DNA from: Candidatus Barnesiella excrementigallinarum
Lineage (GTDB): Bacteria; Bacteroidota; Bacteroidia; Bacteroidales; Barnesiellaceae
Direction of reading: 5' to 3'
NCBI GenBank assembly: GCA_019114445.1
Contig: DXFL01000024.1
Span: 1-64,000, forward strand
Length of the DNA: 64,000 bases
This document shows, piece after piece, positions 8,230 to 17,089 of this stretch (position 1 is its first letter; each line of letters begins with the position of its first letter). The position numbers and the translations under genes are program-made. The notes below the pieces were generated by a model, which had not been told where the DNA came from, ran no database searches, and was given only the letters and a program-made list of their open reading frames with translations.

Positions 8230-10455
8230 TTATTTGATACTCAGTTTGGTGGTCAGATGGGTCTTTTCGCCGGTTATGCGCACGAGATAGATACCGGCCG
8301 GGATTCCGTGTAAGTCGAGTTGACACTGTTCACCGGCGGCTACATCGCCCATGTAACGCGAAACGGCTTGTGTACCGTTCAGGGTGTAGATGGCAATGGT
8401 TACATTGCTGTCGTTGTTCGGTAACAAGAAATGTACCGTTTCCGTGGCCGGGTTAGGATATACCATCGGTCGGGTAGGGGCGCCGGTCTCTTCTATGCCC
8501 GAAAGTCCGAAACAGTAGATTAACCCGTTGTAGGCGTCTATTTTGCCATATCCCCACTGGTTGTTGCCTGTGCCGGCAATGCTGCCCGTGTAGCTATCGG
8601 TTTTTGCCGTGTGGGCGAAAACTTCGCGCACCTGTTCGGGGGTGAGGTAGGGCTTGGCCTGCAACCAAGTGGCCAATATGCCGGTGACAACCGGAGTTGC
8701 CATCGAAGTACCCTCCATCGATCCGAAATAATAGTTGACGGTATTTACATTTTCTTGTTTCACTACATAGTAGAAATCTTCGCCGTTTCGGTTGCTGCTC
8801 GTCGAACTGTTGAGCGACGATACAATCATCGATCCGGGTGCGGTAATATCGGGTTTCATGCGGCCGTCGGCCGTGGGCCCGAGGCTCGAAAACGATGCCA
8901 ACTGGTCGACCGTTTGGTAAGAATCGTTGTACATGGAGCTGTTTTTATGCTCGATGTGATTGCAACTGGTGTAGGCACCCACGGTAATGATTCGTTTTCC
9001 CGTACCGCCTATCTCGCCCATGCTCGATTGGTTGTCGCCGTTTGTAAACTCGCTGTTCCCGAAATTCGACAGCCACGACATATAGGCATCGGTCCAAGCA
9101 TTTATGGTGGTTTCTTCGGGACCTGTCACTTCGAATCCTACATAATAACTGCTGCTACCCAACGAGGCAATGTTTATGTCGATAGTGATATTCCCTTTTC
9201 GGTTATAGGGGTCGGTAGCGGCCGATATGTCGATGGTTCCGTCGACGCCTGTCGGATCAGTGATATGTTCGCTTGTGCCGGCTGTGGTCGATACCGCCTC
9301 GGAAGCATACACCTCTCGTTTGTTGCGAATGTCGTAAACGATAACTTTGGCCGATAGCGGTTTGTCGGCATCGCCCCAAATATCGACGGTGCTGGTCATG
9401 TTGCCGTACAAGTACCAACTGGGCGTGAACTCGACTAACGATTTCATGGTCGTATCGTCGGGCGTCAATGTTTTTTTCGCGTGCATATTGTATTCGGCTT
9501 CGTTGCCCGAAGCTCCTACCAACAAACGGCCTGAACCTTGCAAATTGTCGCAAATGCGGTCGAATGTCGAGGAGCCGTCGTGAGGCCCGATGTGATACCC
9601 GAGGCTCATGTTTACCACGCAGGGTTTTCCTACCGATTCGGCGTAGTCGTAGATATATTTCAGTCCGTCGGTAATGCTGGTGTTGCTGGTGCTGTTATCG
9701 TACATATTGTAGCTGACGAATACCAAATCGGCGTCGGGGGCGATACCGTAATATTCGTTGCCGTTAAAGGCACCGGCGGCAATACCTGCCACATGGGTGG
9801 CGTGGCTGGCGGCGTAATCTTGTTTGGCGGCAATGATCTCTTCGGGGGTGGTATACTCCCGGCCGTAATAAAAGCCATCGGGCAGGGTCCCCGACGTGTT
9901 TTGGTTCCACACCCGTTTTACCCGTAAGTTTTGGCGTTCGGAGTCGTAGAAATTGATGTGGTTGTATTGGAACCCTCCGTCGATAATCCCCACGATAACA
10001 TCTTTCCCGGTATAAGCCTGCGACAGGCCGGTACCGGCGTGCAGGGCATCGGCATTACTGAAATCGGCGCTGCGCACGTTGTTCATGCGGGTACGCACCG
10101 GGCGCCCTATTTCCACATACTGAACCGAGGGCAGTTGCGAGACGGTTTCCAGTTTGTCGGCGGGAATGCGGACGGAGAGTATGGTACCGTATTGCGCATT
10201 GATTACTACGCCGTTTTCGTCGAGCCCGTCGAGATTGTTTTTGTCGGCGAGATGGAGGAATGCCGAGACGATGGTTTGATTATTGTTTTGGGCGACAGCA
10301 TATCTCGCTTTCAGTTTGGTGCGTTGCTGTTCGGAGGTTGTCGATTCGTAATTACGCAAAAAATTCTGTGTCGATGGCGACATTTTTACTTCTGCGTATG
10401 ACCGAGGCAGAAGCAGTGCTGCTATAAAACAGATCGAAAGTAGTAATTTTTTCAT
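8230..10455 (-). CDS. Secreted S8 (subtilisin-like) serine protease with T9SS sorting domain
   Basis: A 741-residue subtilase. Order: signal peptide (1-20), propeptide-like region (about 28-127), catalytic domain with the triad D159 (VGIIDGGF), H221 (HATHVAG) and S584 (GTSMATP), a beta-rich insert of roughly 330-460, and a C-terminal T9SS type A sorting domain (about 660-741: VYPNPATE ... GIYLVRI ... KLSIK). Known biology of such domains is Sec export, then T9SS passage across the outer membrane with removal or anchoring of the CTD. Its ATG overlaps the stop of the upstream lipoprotein gene (ATGA at 10455-10452), so the two are translationally coupled. Residues 63-123 align without gaps to that lipoprotein, so the pair probably works together. 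Confidence 0.93.
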   Translation of the reverse strand: MKKLLLSICFIAALLLPRSYAEVKMSPSTQNFLRNYESTTSEQQRTKLKARYAVAQNNNQTIVSAFLHLADKNNLDGLDENGVVINAQYGTILSVRIPADKLETVSQLPSVQYVEIGRPVRTRMNNVRSADFSNADALHAGTGLSQAYTGKDVIVGIIDGGFQYNHINFYDSERQNLRVKRVWNQNTSGTLPDGFYYGREYTTPEEIIAAKQDYAASHATHVAGIAAGAFNGNEYYGIAPDADLVFVSYNMYDNSTSNTSITDGLKYIYDYAESVGKPCVVNMSLGYHIGPHDGSSTFDRICDNLQGSGRLLVGASGNEAEYNMHAKKTLTPDDTTMKSLVEFTPSWYLYGNMTSTVDIWGDADKPLSAKVIVYDIRNKREVYASEAVSTTAGTSEHITDPTGVDGTIDISAATDPYNRKGNITIDINIASLGSSSYYVGFEVTGPEETTINAWTDAYMSWLSNFGNSEFTNGDNQSSMGEIGGTGKRIITVGAYTSCNHIEHKNSSMYNDSYQTVDQLASFSSLGPTADGRMKPDITAPGSMIVSSLNSSTSSNRNGEDFYYVVKQENVNTVNYYFGSMEGTSMATPVVTGILATWLQAKPYLTPEQVREVFAHTAKTDSYTGSIAGTGNNQWGYGKIDAYNGLIYCFGLSGIEETGAPTRPMVYPNPATETVHFLLPNNDSNVTIAIYTLNGTQAVSRYMGDVAAGEQCQLDLHGIPAGIYLVRITGEKTHLTTKLSIK

Positions 10456-10934
10456 CGCTTGGGTTTATTAGTATTCATAGGTTGTTGTCTGTTGCGTACC
10501 GGCGAAGCGGATTCGATATAGCGTATTCCCGGTAGGGCGATAAAGCGGGTGAGACTTTTCAGGGGAATGGCGAAACTGTATATCGAGTCGCCGTATGCGG
10601 TGCACATTCCGCCGATAGCCGATAGCGCTTCGGGATCGAAATCTTTTTCGGTGTGCAGATAGCCGCTCAATAGATATTCTCCGTTTTGTTCACGCAGGGA
10701 AAAACGTTTTTTCAACAGTTCGGAGGGGATATATTCGTCGGGCGTTTGGCCGTGTTGCTCGATGTCGCTGCTCCACGCCTCCCAAAACATACGGAATGAG
10801 GCCGATACGTTTAAGCCTTCGGGTAAGGAGTAGTTCGTGATTTCGGCCGATGTATCGCTCTTGGGCATATTTTTATGGGTGTGGCACGCAGTAAAAGCAA
10901 GAATCGCCAACCCGGTGCATAGATATTTCCACAT
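10452..10934 (-). CDS. Small lipoprotein resembling the subtilase propeptide (candidate inhibitor/chaperone)
   Basis: A 160-residue lipoprotein: the signal ends in a lipobox (LAFTAC, Cys17). Residues 89-149 line up without any gap with residues 63-123 of the downstream subtilase: about 19 of 61 positions are identical, including LH at 93-94, IP at 123-124, LP at 134-135, YxE at 139-141 and PVRxR at 145-149. The matched segment is the part of the protease between signal peptide and catalytic domain, where Inhibitor_I9-like propeptides sit. Such propeptides fold and inhibit their protease. The inference is a membrane-anchored, stand-alone propeptide paralogue acting on the co-translated protease. 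No catalytic domain is present. A generic hypothetical lipoprotein is the fallback. Confidence 0.85.
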   Translation of the reverse strand: MWKYLCTGLAILAFTACHTHKNMPKSDTSAEITNYSLPEGLNVSASFRMFWEAWSSDIEQHGQTPDEYIPSELLKKRFSLREQNGEYLLSGYLHTEKDFDPEALSAIGGMCTAYGDSIYSFAIPLKSLTRFIALPGIRYIESASPVRNRQQPMNTNKPKR

Positions 10935-11049
10935 CGTAATTAAAAACTTTCGTTAAGTGAACAAAAGTATGTAAAAAAACTTATATATCCTTGTTAAGGA
11001 AAGATAATTCGAGGAGAAAATGATCTTTTGGCAGGGAATCCTTGTGGCG

Positions 11050-12171
11050 TTATTGAGGGGTTAACCGGTTTTCGAGAATCTCGTCGAGTTGCTGTTCCGA
11101 GGGGTTGTTTGCTACGATTTTCCCATCGGGCCCGACCAGTACGAAGTGGGGTATTCCCTGTATGGCATAAGTGAGTATGGCGTCCGATTCCCAGCCTTCG
11201 GGGTCGTCCAGTTGGGGCCATGCGATTTGGTTTTTGTCGATGTATTCGCGCCATTCGTTCAGGTTGGTGTCGAACGAGATTCCCACAATCGAGAACTGTT
11301 GTTTATCGTACTGTGTATACAGTTGTTTCAGAAACGGGGTCTGTTTCCGGCAGGGCGGGCACCAAGAGGCCCAAAAGTCGAGGAGTACATATTTGCCGTT
11401 GTCGATGTATTTCGAGAGGGACACGGTGCGTCCGTCGGTAGTTTGCAAGGGTATGTCGATGTAGGGCATACCCGGTTCTACATTTTTCATGCGATTGAGC
11501 ATGAGCGAGACTTTGACGATGGCCGGATTCTTTTTGAAGACCGGAGCCGCTTCGGCAATGAGGGTTCGTTGCTCTTCGGGCGAAAAGAGAAAACTGTTTT
11601 GCAGGAACAGATAGACCGAGGTTACATTGTCGGTATTTTCCGCGATGTAGTTTCGAGTGAGGGTTTCGAGCCCTTTTTGCACGCGCTCGAACTCTTTTTT
11701 CAGCTTCCCGAAGGTGCTGTCGGTGAGTTGCCCCGACAGATAGTCTTTGATATAGAGCGCAGTGATTTGTTGTATTTGCCGGTCGTATATCCGTCGTTTG
11801 TTTTGGTAGTTTTGCAACCGGTCGTTCAGGGGAGTACCCGATATGTGGGCAATCGAATCGAATGTAACCGAGATTTTACCCGCTTCTAACGCGAGCAATA
11901 GCGGGGGAAAATTTGATTTGTGATTGTCCGCGGGCACCAATATGGCTATGGCCGGGCTTTGTTGTCGGCCTTTGAAAGAAAACGAGCCGTTGTTGACCGT
12001 AGAGCTGTCGATGATTTCGAACTGTTGGTTGTTCTGTTTTTGCAGGAAAATGGTTTCTCCGTCGGGTATAAAATTGGTTTTCCCGGTAATTTCGTATTGC
12101 CCGTTGCAGCCTGTTAGGATTGCACAAATCGGGAAAAGCCATATTCGGCCTATTGTTTTCATTGTTGACAT
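11050..12171 (-). CDS. TlpA-like thiol-disulfide oxidoreductase lipoprotein (DUF4369 + thioredoxin fold)
   Basis: A 373-residue lipoprotein (lipobox AILTGC, Cys22). The N-terminal DUF4369-like domain (YEITGKTNFIPDGETIFL ... GSFSFKG, about 26-100) and a helical linker precede a thioredoxin/AhpC-TSA-like domain with active site WCPPC (Cys271, Cys274) and a cis-proline loop (GIPHFVLVGPDGKIV). Family members reduce or exchange disulfides in periplasmic proteins, and many Bacteroidota carry several paralogues, often under stress control. There are two candidate ATGs, 12171 and 12162 (MKTIGRIW); either keeps the lipoprotein signal. It stands alone, 115 nt upstream of the lipoprotein-protease pair on the same strand. 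Confidence 0.92.
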   Translation of the reverse strand: MSTMKTIGRIWLFPICAILTGCNGQYEITGKTNFIPDGETIFLQKQNNQQFEIIDSSTVNNGSFSFKGRQQSPAIAILVPADNHKSNFPPLLLALEAGKISVTFDSIAHISGTPLNDRLQNYQNKRRIYDRQIQQITALYIKDYLSGQLTDSTFGKLKKEFERVQKGLETLTRNYIAENTDNVTSVYLFLQNSFLFSPEEQRTLIAEAAPVFKKNPAIVKVSLMLNRMKNVEPGMPYIDIPLQTTDGRTVSLSKYIDNGKYVLLDFWASWCPPCRKQTPFLKQLYTQYDKQQFSIVGISFDTNLNEWREYIDKNQIAWPQLDDPEGWESDAILTYAIQGIPHFVLVGPDGKIVANNPSEQQLDEILENRLTPQ

Positions 12172-12248
12172 CTGTTTTGGTTTTTATGGTATAAACAGGA
12201 GATTTTCAACATAGTTTAACCGAAACAGAGGATTAACAATTGGACTTT

Positions 12249-12349
12249 TAACCGGGCGATATGACGGTGAACGGACGGTATGCCCGGTTCGTCGTTTTTG
12301 ACTATCGAGATGGCGCGGAGTGTAGGGGTGTGAACGGGTGTCGTTCACA
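12249..12349. other. Two hairpins in the 12172-12354 intergenic region
   Basis: An interrupted inverted repeat with outer arms AACCGGGC/GCCCGGTT (about 12249-12288) and a perfect 8-bp stem TGTGAACG/CGTTCACA (12329-12336, 12342-12349) lie just after the stop of the minus-strand envelope operon. Neither has a T tract on the minus strand, so I call them hairpins, not proven terminators. Confidence 0.45.
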
Positions 12350-12354
12350 TTGTA

Positions 12355-12615
12355 CTAACGTCGGCGAAATAGCCGGAAGATGCGGGAGATAAGGCGGTAT
12401 CCCCATATTGCGCTTTCGAGCATGGTGAAGCCGTCGAGCAGACTGTTGCCGATGTATTTCGATACCGACCTCACATTGGTAAATGGCTCGACAACTTCCT
12501 GATAAGCCTTGTGTACGCACTTTTGCTGCTCGGCAATAGCTGCCTTGATAGCTTGTTTGCGGGCTATTATCTCTTCAAGGGTGAGACCTGTGTGGTTGGA
12601 TTGAGTATGGTTCAT
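12355..12615 (-). CDS. Small conserved-type hypothetical protein, third gene of envelope operon
   Basis: An 86-residue protein with a polar, helical N-terminal half (LTLEEIIARKQAIKAAIAEQ) and a C-terminal amphipathic to hydrophobic region ending in a strongly basic tail (RIFRLFRRR). I do not recognise the family. Its start overlaps the stop of the holin-like gene by ATGA, so it is translationally coupled to it. With YtxH and DUF1469-like genes upstream, a membrane-associated stress role is the reasonable inference. Confidence 0.75.
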   Translation of the reverse strand: MNHTQSNHTGLTLEEIIARKQAIKAAIAEQQKCVHKAYQEVVEPFTNVRSVSKYIGNSLLDGFTMLESAIWGYRLISRIFRLFRRR

Positions 12616-12977
12616 GGCAGAGAGTTTTTGTCGTCATCTAATAAAACCTTCGATATGAAACGGGTAATGGGTACCAATATGAGTTTGTTTTTAAACAGTA
12701 TGACGATAGCGATGAGCAGCAGAAATACCGCACCTACGATTGCGTAGCTCGCTACAATACCTACAAGCGGTTCTAACAGGTAAACCAATGCAAAAGAGAG
12801 GTATATGCCGGCACCTACCGAGAGAACCAATATGACGAGGAAGAGAACCGACATACCCAGTATGACCGATATTTTTTCGGTGGCGGTAAGTTTGGCATAA
12901 TCGGCTTGCAGATTGATATATTTCTTTATTTCGCCGAATAGTTTTCGGAAAGCATTGTTTTCTTCGGGTTCGTTCAT
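12612..12977 (-). CDS. Phage-holin-like/DUF1469 (YqjE-type) membrane protein
   Basis: A 121-residue protein with a polar N-terminal helix (FRKLFGEIKKYINLQADYAKL) and two long hydrophobic segments (about 38-64 and 72-95). The arrangement matches the putative Actinobacteriophage holin superfamily III/DUF1469 (YqjE) group, which in non-phage settings accompanies YtxH- or YqjD-like proteins in envelope-stress operons. No phage genes are nearby, so I do not read it as a lysis holin. It lies downstream of the YtxH gene by 94 nt and overlaps the next gene by 4 nt. Confidence 0.8.
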   Translation of the reverse strand: MNEPEENNAFRKLFGEIKKYINLQADYAKLTATEKISVILGMSVLFLVILVLSVGAGIYLSFALVYLLEPLVGIVASYAIVGAVFLLLIAIVILFKNKLILVPITRFISKVLLDDDKNSLP

Positions 12978-13071
12978 GACGGTGTTTTTAGAGGAGAAAA
13001 TATCGATGAGAGTATCAAAGATACCGGGTGGTATGCTTTGATATCCTCATCGTCTTTTTAGTTGTAATGTG

Positions 13072-13278
13072 TTATTTCACGCCACCTTTTACCTCTTCGG
13101 CAATTTGGTCGACCAAGTGTTCCATCTCTTCTTTTTTCAAGTGGATGCCTTTTTCGTGAAGCAATTTACAAATTCGGGCTCTTGTGTCGGCTCCTTTTTC
13201 GGGGGCGAACAAAATTCCAGCCACAGCACCTACGGCAGCACCGCCGAGAAATGCAAACAATACATTCATACCTTTCAT
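13072..13278 (-). CDS. YtxH domain-containing protein
   Basis: A 68-residue protein with one glycine/alanine-rich membrane segment (FAFLGGAAVGAVAGILFAPEKG, about 7-28) followed by a charged helix. The G-x-x-x-G-rich membrane segment ending in APxKG is the YtxH hallmark. Family members are small stress-inducible membrane proteins without known catalysis. It is the first gene of the three-gene envelope operon, and its promoter -7 element is at 13305-13312. Confidence 0.85.
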   Translation of the reverse strand: MKGMNVLFAFLGGAAVGAVAGILFAPEKGADTRARICKLLHEKGIHLKKEEMEHLVDQIAEEVKGGVK

Positions 13279-13304
13279 AATCTTTCTATTTTAATGTGGT
13301 TATA

Positions 13305-13312
13305 CAAAGATA
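13305..13312 (-). promoter_or_regulatory. -7 element of the YtxH operon
   Basis: TAtcTTTG on the minus strand, 26 nt before the YtxH start codon, matches the Bacteroidota consensus; no convincing -33 TTG. Confidence 0.6.
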
Positions 13313-13551
13313 ACAAAATAGTTTAGATTTTGTTGGAAGGGAAGGAAAAAGATTGTCGGAAAAAGCAGATCGACAAAAAAATATAAAGGATAAACCTCAC
13401 GCGGGCGATGTATCGGTAAAGTTGTTATCTTTGCACTCTGTTGAGAGAACCATGAGTTCCCGGGAACAGAAACTGTTTTTCAATTTGTTTGGGGAGTGAT
13501 TGGTTTCGCATGAAATAAGAAAGTAGCATATATACAGATTCCCCGAATTTT

Positions 13552-16341
13552 ATGTCCGAACATTCCATATTTATTAAAGGCGCTCGAGTCAACAACCTTA
13601 AAAACATCGATATAGAGATACCTCGTAACCGGTTTATTGTGATTACTGGATTGTCGGGGTCGGGTAAATCGTCGTTGGCTTTCGACACGTTGTATGCCGA
13701 GGGCCAACGCCGTTATGTCGAGAGTTTGTCGGCTTATGCCCGGCAATTCTTGGGCCGTATGAGTAAGCCCGAATGCGACTATATCAAAGGTATTCCCCCC
13801 GCCATTGCGATAGAGCAAAAGGTGAATACGAGGAATCCCCGTTCGACGGTGGGTACTTCGACCGAGATATACGATTATATGCGGTTGTTGTATGCCCGTA
13901 TCGGGAAAACCTATTCGCCCGTATCGGGTGTATTGGTCAAAAAGCATCAGGTGGAAGATGTGGTGCAGTGTGCCCTCGGTTATCCCGACGGGACGCGTTT
14001 TGTCTTGCTGGCTAATTTGGTCATGCCCGAGAATCGCGATTTGAGAACCCATTTGCAGATTTTGCAAAAAGAGGGTTTCCCGAGAGTGGAAATAAAGGGG
14101 CGATTCGAAACGATTGAAAATTTGTTGAGTGGCGATGAACTGCCTTGTGCCGACGAGGTGCGTTTGGTAATCGACCGCATGAGCGTGTCGCACGAAAACG
14201 ATTCGGTAAGCCGGTTGGCCGACTCGGTAGAGACCGCTCTTTTCGAAGGGGGTGGGGAGTGTATCGTTCAGATTCACGATGAGGGAGGCCCTCATGAGTT
14301 CGCTTTTTCCACCCGGTTCGAGGCCGATGGCATTACGTTCGGCGAGCCGAGCGACTTGATGTTCAATTTCAACAATCCGGTGGGAGCGTGCCCCAAATGC
14401 GAAGGGTTTGGCAAGGTGATAGGGATAGACGAGGATTTGGTCATTCCCAATAAAACCCTTTCGGTCTACGACGATGCCGTGATGTGCTGGCGGGGTGAAA
14501 AAATGAGCGAGTGGAAAAACGACTTGATCCGGCAGGCCGAGGCTTTGCACTTCCCCATACACCGGCCGTATTATAAACTTACCGATAAGGAGAAAGATAT
14601 ATTGTGGCATGGAGCCGGAGATTTCGAAGGGATAGACGGTTTTTTTGCCATGCTCGAAGCCAATCAATATAAAATACAGTACAGGGTAATGCTTGCCCGG
14701 TACAGGGGAAAGACTACTTGTCCCGTGTGCAAAGGCAGTAGGTTGAAGCCCGAAGCCGAATATGTGAAGGTGGGCGGCCGCTCCATCTCGGAGCTTGTCA
14801 ATATGCCCATTAGTGAACTGAAAGCCTTTTTCGACAATCTTGTGCTGGACGAACACGACACATTGGTGGCGAAACGGTTGTTGACCGAGATTGTCAACCG
14901 CATTCGGTTTTTACAGGAGGTAGGGCTCGATTACCTCACGCTGAACCGCCTTTCGTCCACGCTTTCGGGCGGAGAGAGCCAACGTATCAATTTGGCCACT
15001 TCGCTCGGCAGCAGTTTGGTAGGGTCGTTGTATATCCTCGACGAACCCAGCATAGGGCTTCATTCCCGCGATACCGATTTGTTGATAAAAGTGTTGCGGC
15101 AGTTGCAGCAATTGGGCAATACGGTGGTAGTGGTCGAACACGACGAGGAGATAATCCGTGCGGCCGATTATATTATCGACATAGGTCCGTTGGCCGGTCG
15201 GTTGGGGGGCGAAGTGGTTTATCAGGGCAACCTGTCGCGCTTGCCGAAGGCAACCCGCAGCTATACGATGCGCTATTTGACAGGCGAATACCGAATCGAG
15301 GTCCCCGCCGTTCGGCGTAAATGGAACCAGTATATCGCCGTGGAGGGTGCCGCTCAGAATAATCTGAAATCGATAGACGTGCGCTTCCCCTTGCACGTGA
15401 TGACCGTTGTCACGGGGGTAAGCGGTTCGGGCAAATCGTCGTTGGTTCGCGATGTGTTTTATAGGGCTCTTTTGCGCTATTATGGCGAAGGCGGGGAGTT
15501 GCCGGGTACCTATTCGCGCCTGTCGGGCGATATGGATCGTATTCGTGCCGTCGAGTTTGTCGACCAAAATCCCATCGGGAAATCTACCCGCTCCAATCCG
15601 GCAACCTATCTGAAAGCCTTCGACGAAATACGCAAGCTCTTTTCGGAATTGCAAGCCTCCAAGCAGATGGGGTTCTCGCCCTCATATTTTTCGTTCAACT
15701 CCGAAGGCGGTCGCTGTGAGGAGTGTAAAGGAGAGGGAACCATTACGGTAGAGATGCAATTCATGGCCGATATTGTGTTGGAATGCGAGGCTTGTCACGG
15801 ACGCCGTTACAAACAGGAGGTACTCGAAATCGAGTATCGGGGAAAGAACATCAGCGATGTGCTCGACATGACCATCAATCAAGCTATCGAATTTTTCTCG
15901 GAGACCGACGGAAGTCAGGAGAAACGCATTATCAAACGGTTGAAACCCTTGCAGGATGTGGGGTTGGGATATATAAAACTGGGACAGTCGTCCTCGACGC
16001 TTTCGGGTGGTGAAAACCAACGGGTGAAACTGGCTTATTTCCTGAGCAACGAGCGGCAGGATCCCACACTGTTCATCTTCGACGAACCTACTACGGGATT
16101 GCATTTCCACGATATAAATACCTTGTTGAAGTCGTTCAACCAGCTAATCGAACGCGGACACACCGTACTGATTATCGAACATAATATGGACGTGATCAAG
16201 TGTGCCGACCACATTATCGACTTAGGTCCCGAAGGGGGTAAAGAGGGCGGATATGTGGTTTGTACCGGTACACCCGAAGAGGTGGCCGAATGTGCGGCTT
16301 CCTATACGGGTAAATTTTTGAAAGAGAAGCTTTCGCATTAA
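13552..16341 (+). CDS. uvrA: UvrA-family excinuclease ABC subunit A
   Basis: A 929-residue DNA damage-recognition ATPase. Two ABC modules are visible: Walker A GLSGSGKSS (about residue 36) and GVSGSGKSS in the second half, with the signatures LSGGESQR and LSGGENQR and the Walker B stretches LYILDEPS and LFIFDEPT. The zinc-finger cysteine pairs include CPKC/CPVC in the first module and CEEC/CEAC in the second. UvrA dimers load UvrB at lesions in nucleotide excision repair. The wording of the second zinc region (FMADIVLECEACHGRRY) differs somewhat from textbook UvrA, so this could be the second UvrA paralogue that several Bacteroidota carry. It ends tail to tail with the DUF4293 gene, sharing 4 nt. 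Confidence 0.93.
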   Translation: MSEHSIFIKGARVNNLKNIDIEIPRNRFIVITGLSGSGKSSLAFDTLYAEGQRRYVESLSAYARQFLGRMSKPECDYIKGIPPAIAIEQKVNTRNPRSTVGTSTEIYDYMRLLYARIGKTYSPVSGVLVKKHQVEDVVQCALGYPDGTRFVLLANLVMPENRDLRTHLQILQKEGFPRVEIKGRFETIENLLSGDELPCADEVRLVIDRMSVSHENDSVSRLADSVETALFEGGGECIVQIHDEGGPHEFAFSTRFEADGITFGEPSDLMFNFNNPVGACPKCEGFGKVIGIDEDLVIPNKTLSVYDDAVMCWRGEKMSEWKNDLIRQAEALHFPIHRPYYKLTDKEKDILWHGAGDFEGIDGFFAMLEANQYKIQYRVMLARYRGKTTCPVCKGSRLKPEAEYVKVGGRSISELVNMPISELKAFFDNLVLDEHDTLVAKRLLTEIVNRIRFLQEVGLDYLTLNRLSSTLSGGESQRINLATSLGSSLVGSLYILDEPSIGLHSRDTDLLIKVLRQLQQLGNTVVVVEHDEEIIRAADYIIDIGPLAGRLGGEVVYQGNLSRLPKATRSYTMRYLTGEYRIEVPAVRRKWNQYIAVEGAAQNNLKSIDVRFPLHVMTVVTGVSGSGKSSLVRDVFYRALLRYYGEGGELPGTYSRLSGDMDRIRAVEFVDQNPIGKSTRSNPATYLKAFDEIRKLFSELQASKQMGFSPSYFSFNSEGGRCEECKGEGTITVEMQFMADIVLECEACHGRRYKQEVLEIEYRGKNISDVLDMTINQAIEFFSETDGSQEKRIIKRLKPLQDVGLGYIKLGQSSSTLSGGENQRVKLAYFLSNERQDPTLFIFDEPTTGLHFHDINTLLKSFNQLIERGHTVLIIEHNMDVIKCADHIIDLGPEGGKEGGYVVCTGTPEEVAECAASYTGKFLKEKLSH

Positions 16342-16350
16342 CGAATGCGA
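16333..16350. terminator. Hairpin containing both convergent stop codons
   Basis: A perfect 7-bp inverted repeat TCGCATT/AATGCGA around AACG covers the overlapping TAA stops of the UvrA gene (plus) and the DUF4293 gene (minus). There is no long T tract, so termination is only inferred. Confidence 0.4.
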
Positions 16351-16844
16351 TCCAAACTCCGCACCAGCCGTTCGTCTTTGTTTATGGCTTTATAGGCCAG
16401 TACATCGAATACGAGTGCTACGAAAGGCATAATGACGTAAGCCGACCACGAAATGTCGCTTGCATCGAGTTCCTTGTGAAACGAAAATGCGCTCAACACG
16501 ATGATAATGTAGAATGTCACCATGAAAAATGCATTGATCATGCAGATACGGGCTTGGGTAGGACGCCTTTTGTACAGGAAGATGGCGATAAACGACAGGA
16601 CGGCAATGACCGATCCCAAAGCTACGACTCCCCATGTGGGTGTAAAGACTGCGGTTTGGTTTATTACGGCACCTTCGTCGGCTACTGCGGGGGTGGCATC
16701 TTGTGCCATAACGGTCGAAACTCCTTGCGATGTAAAACTGTAAACACCATCGGGGGTATCGAACTGCGCAATGGGTAAAAACAGAAATATAGCCATTAAA
16801 ATGGCGGTTAGCAACAAGTAAATCGATTGGATTCGTTGTATCAT
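16338..16844 (-). CDS. DUF4293 family integral membrane protein
   Basis: A 168-residue protein that starts MIQRIQSIYLLLTAILMAIFLFLP, the typical opening of the Bacteroidota DUF4293 family. Four membrane segments are visible: about 7-25, 70-90, 97-118 and 133-153. The loop between the first two is long, polar and extracytoplasmic (DTPDGVYSFTSQGVST ... VFTPTWG). Function unknown. It has its own promoter with both -33 and -7 elements and overlaps the convergent UvrA gene by 4 nt. Confidence 0.88.
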   Translation of the reverse strand: MIQRIQSIYLLLTAILMAIFLFLPIAQFDTPDGVYSFTSQGVSTVMAQDATPAVADEGAVINQTAVFTPTWGVVALGSVIAVLSFIAIFLYKRRPTQARICMINAFFMVTFYIIIVLSAFSFHKELDASDISWSAYVIMPFVALVFDVLAYKAINKDERLVRSLDRIR

Positions 16845-16873
16845 AATAGTCGTTTATTTTTTGTATTCCTATG

Positions 16874-16904
16874 CAAAGATAATGCAAATAGCGTGTCGAA
16901 ACAA
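16874..16904 (-). promoter_or_regulatory. Bacteroidota promoter of the DUF4293 gene
   Basis: On the minus strand, a CTTG (-33) is followed after 20 nt by TAtcTTTG (-7, at 16881-16874). Both elements and the spacing fit the phylum-specific sigma-factor consensus. The start codon lies 30 nt beyond the -7 box. Confidence 0.7.
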
Positions 16905-17089
16905 GTTTATAGGTTTATAAAATCATGGAGGCGAAGTTGCCTTTCTCAGATTCCAAAGTCCGTTTGTCGGATTGGGAGCAAGTGCGGGGCAAAGCATTAA
17001 ATATCCTTTCAATGGCATACTATTTGTAAGTTAAGTTTGTTATATTGGAGAAACCTATTTATTTTTACTACGATTTTAGATTTGTAAAG

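Noticed and set aside
12612..12977. Holin gene as sign of a prophage
   Set aside because: No endolysin, capsid, tail or integrase genes nearby; the neighbours (YtxH, small membrane protein) indicate a stress-type operon.
13480..14856. Long open frame on the minus strand opposite uvrA
   Set aside because: It is a shadow of the strongly supported UvrA frame; its product lacks any domain and is rich in His and Arg, as expected from reverse reading. The same applies to the long minus-strand frames at 23141-24466, 24381-25922 and 26920-28278.
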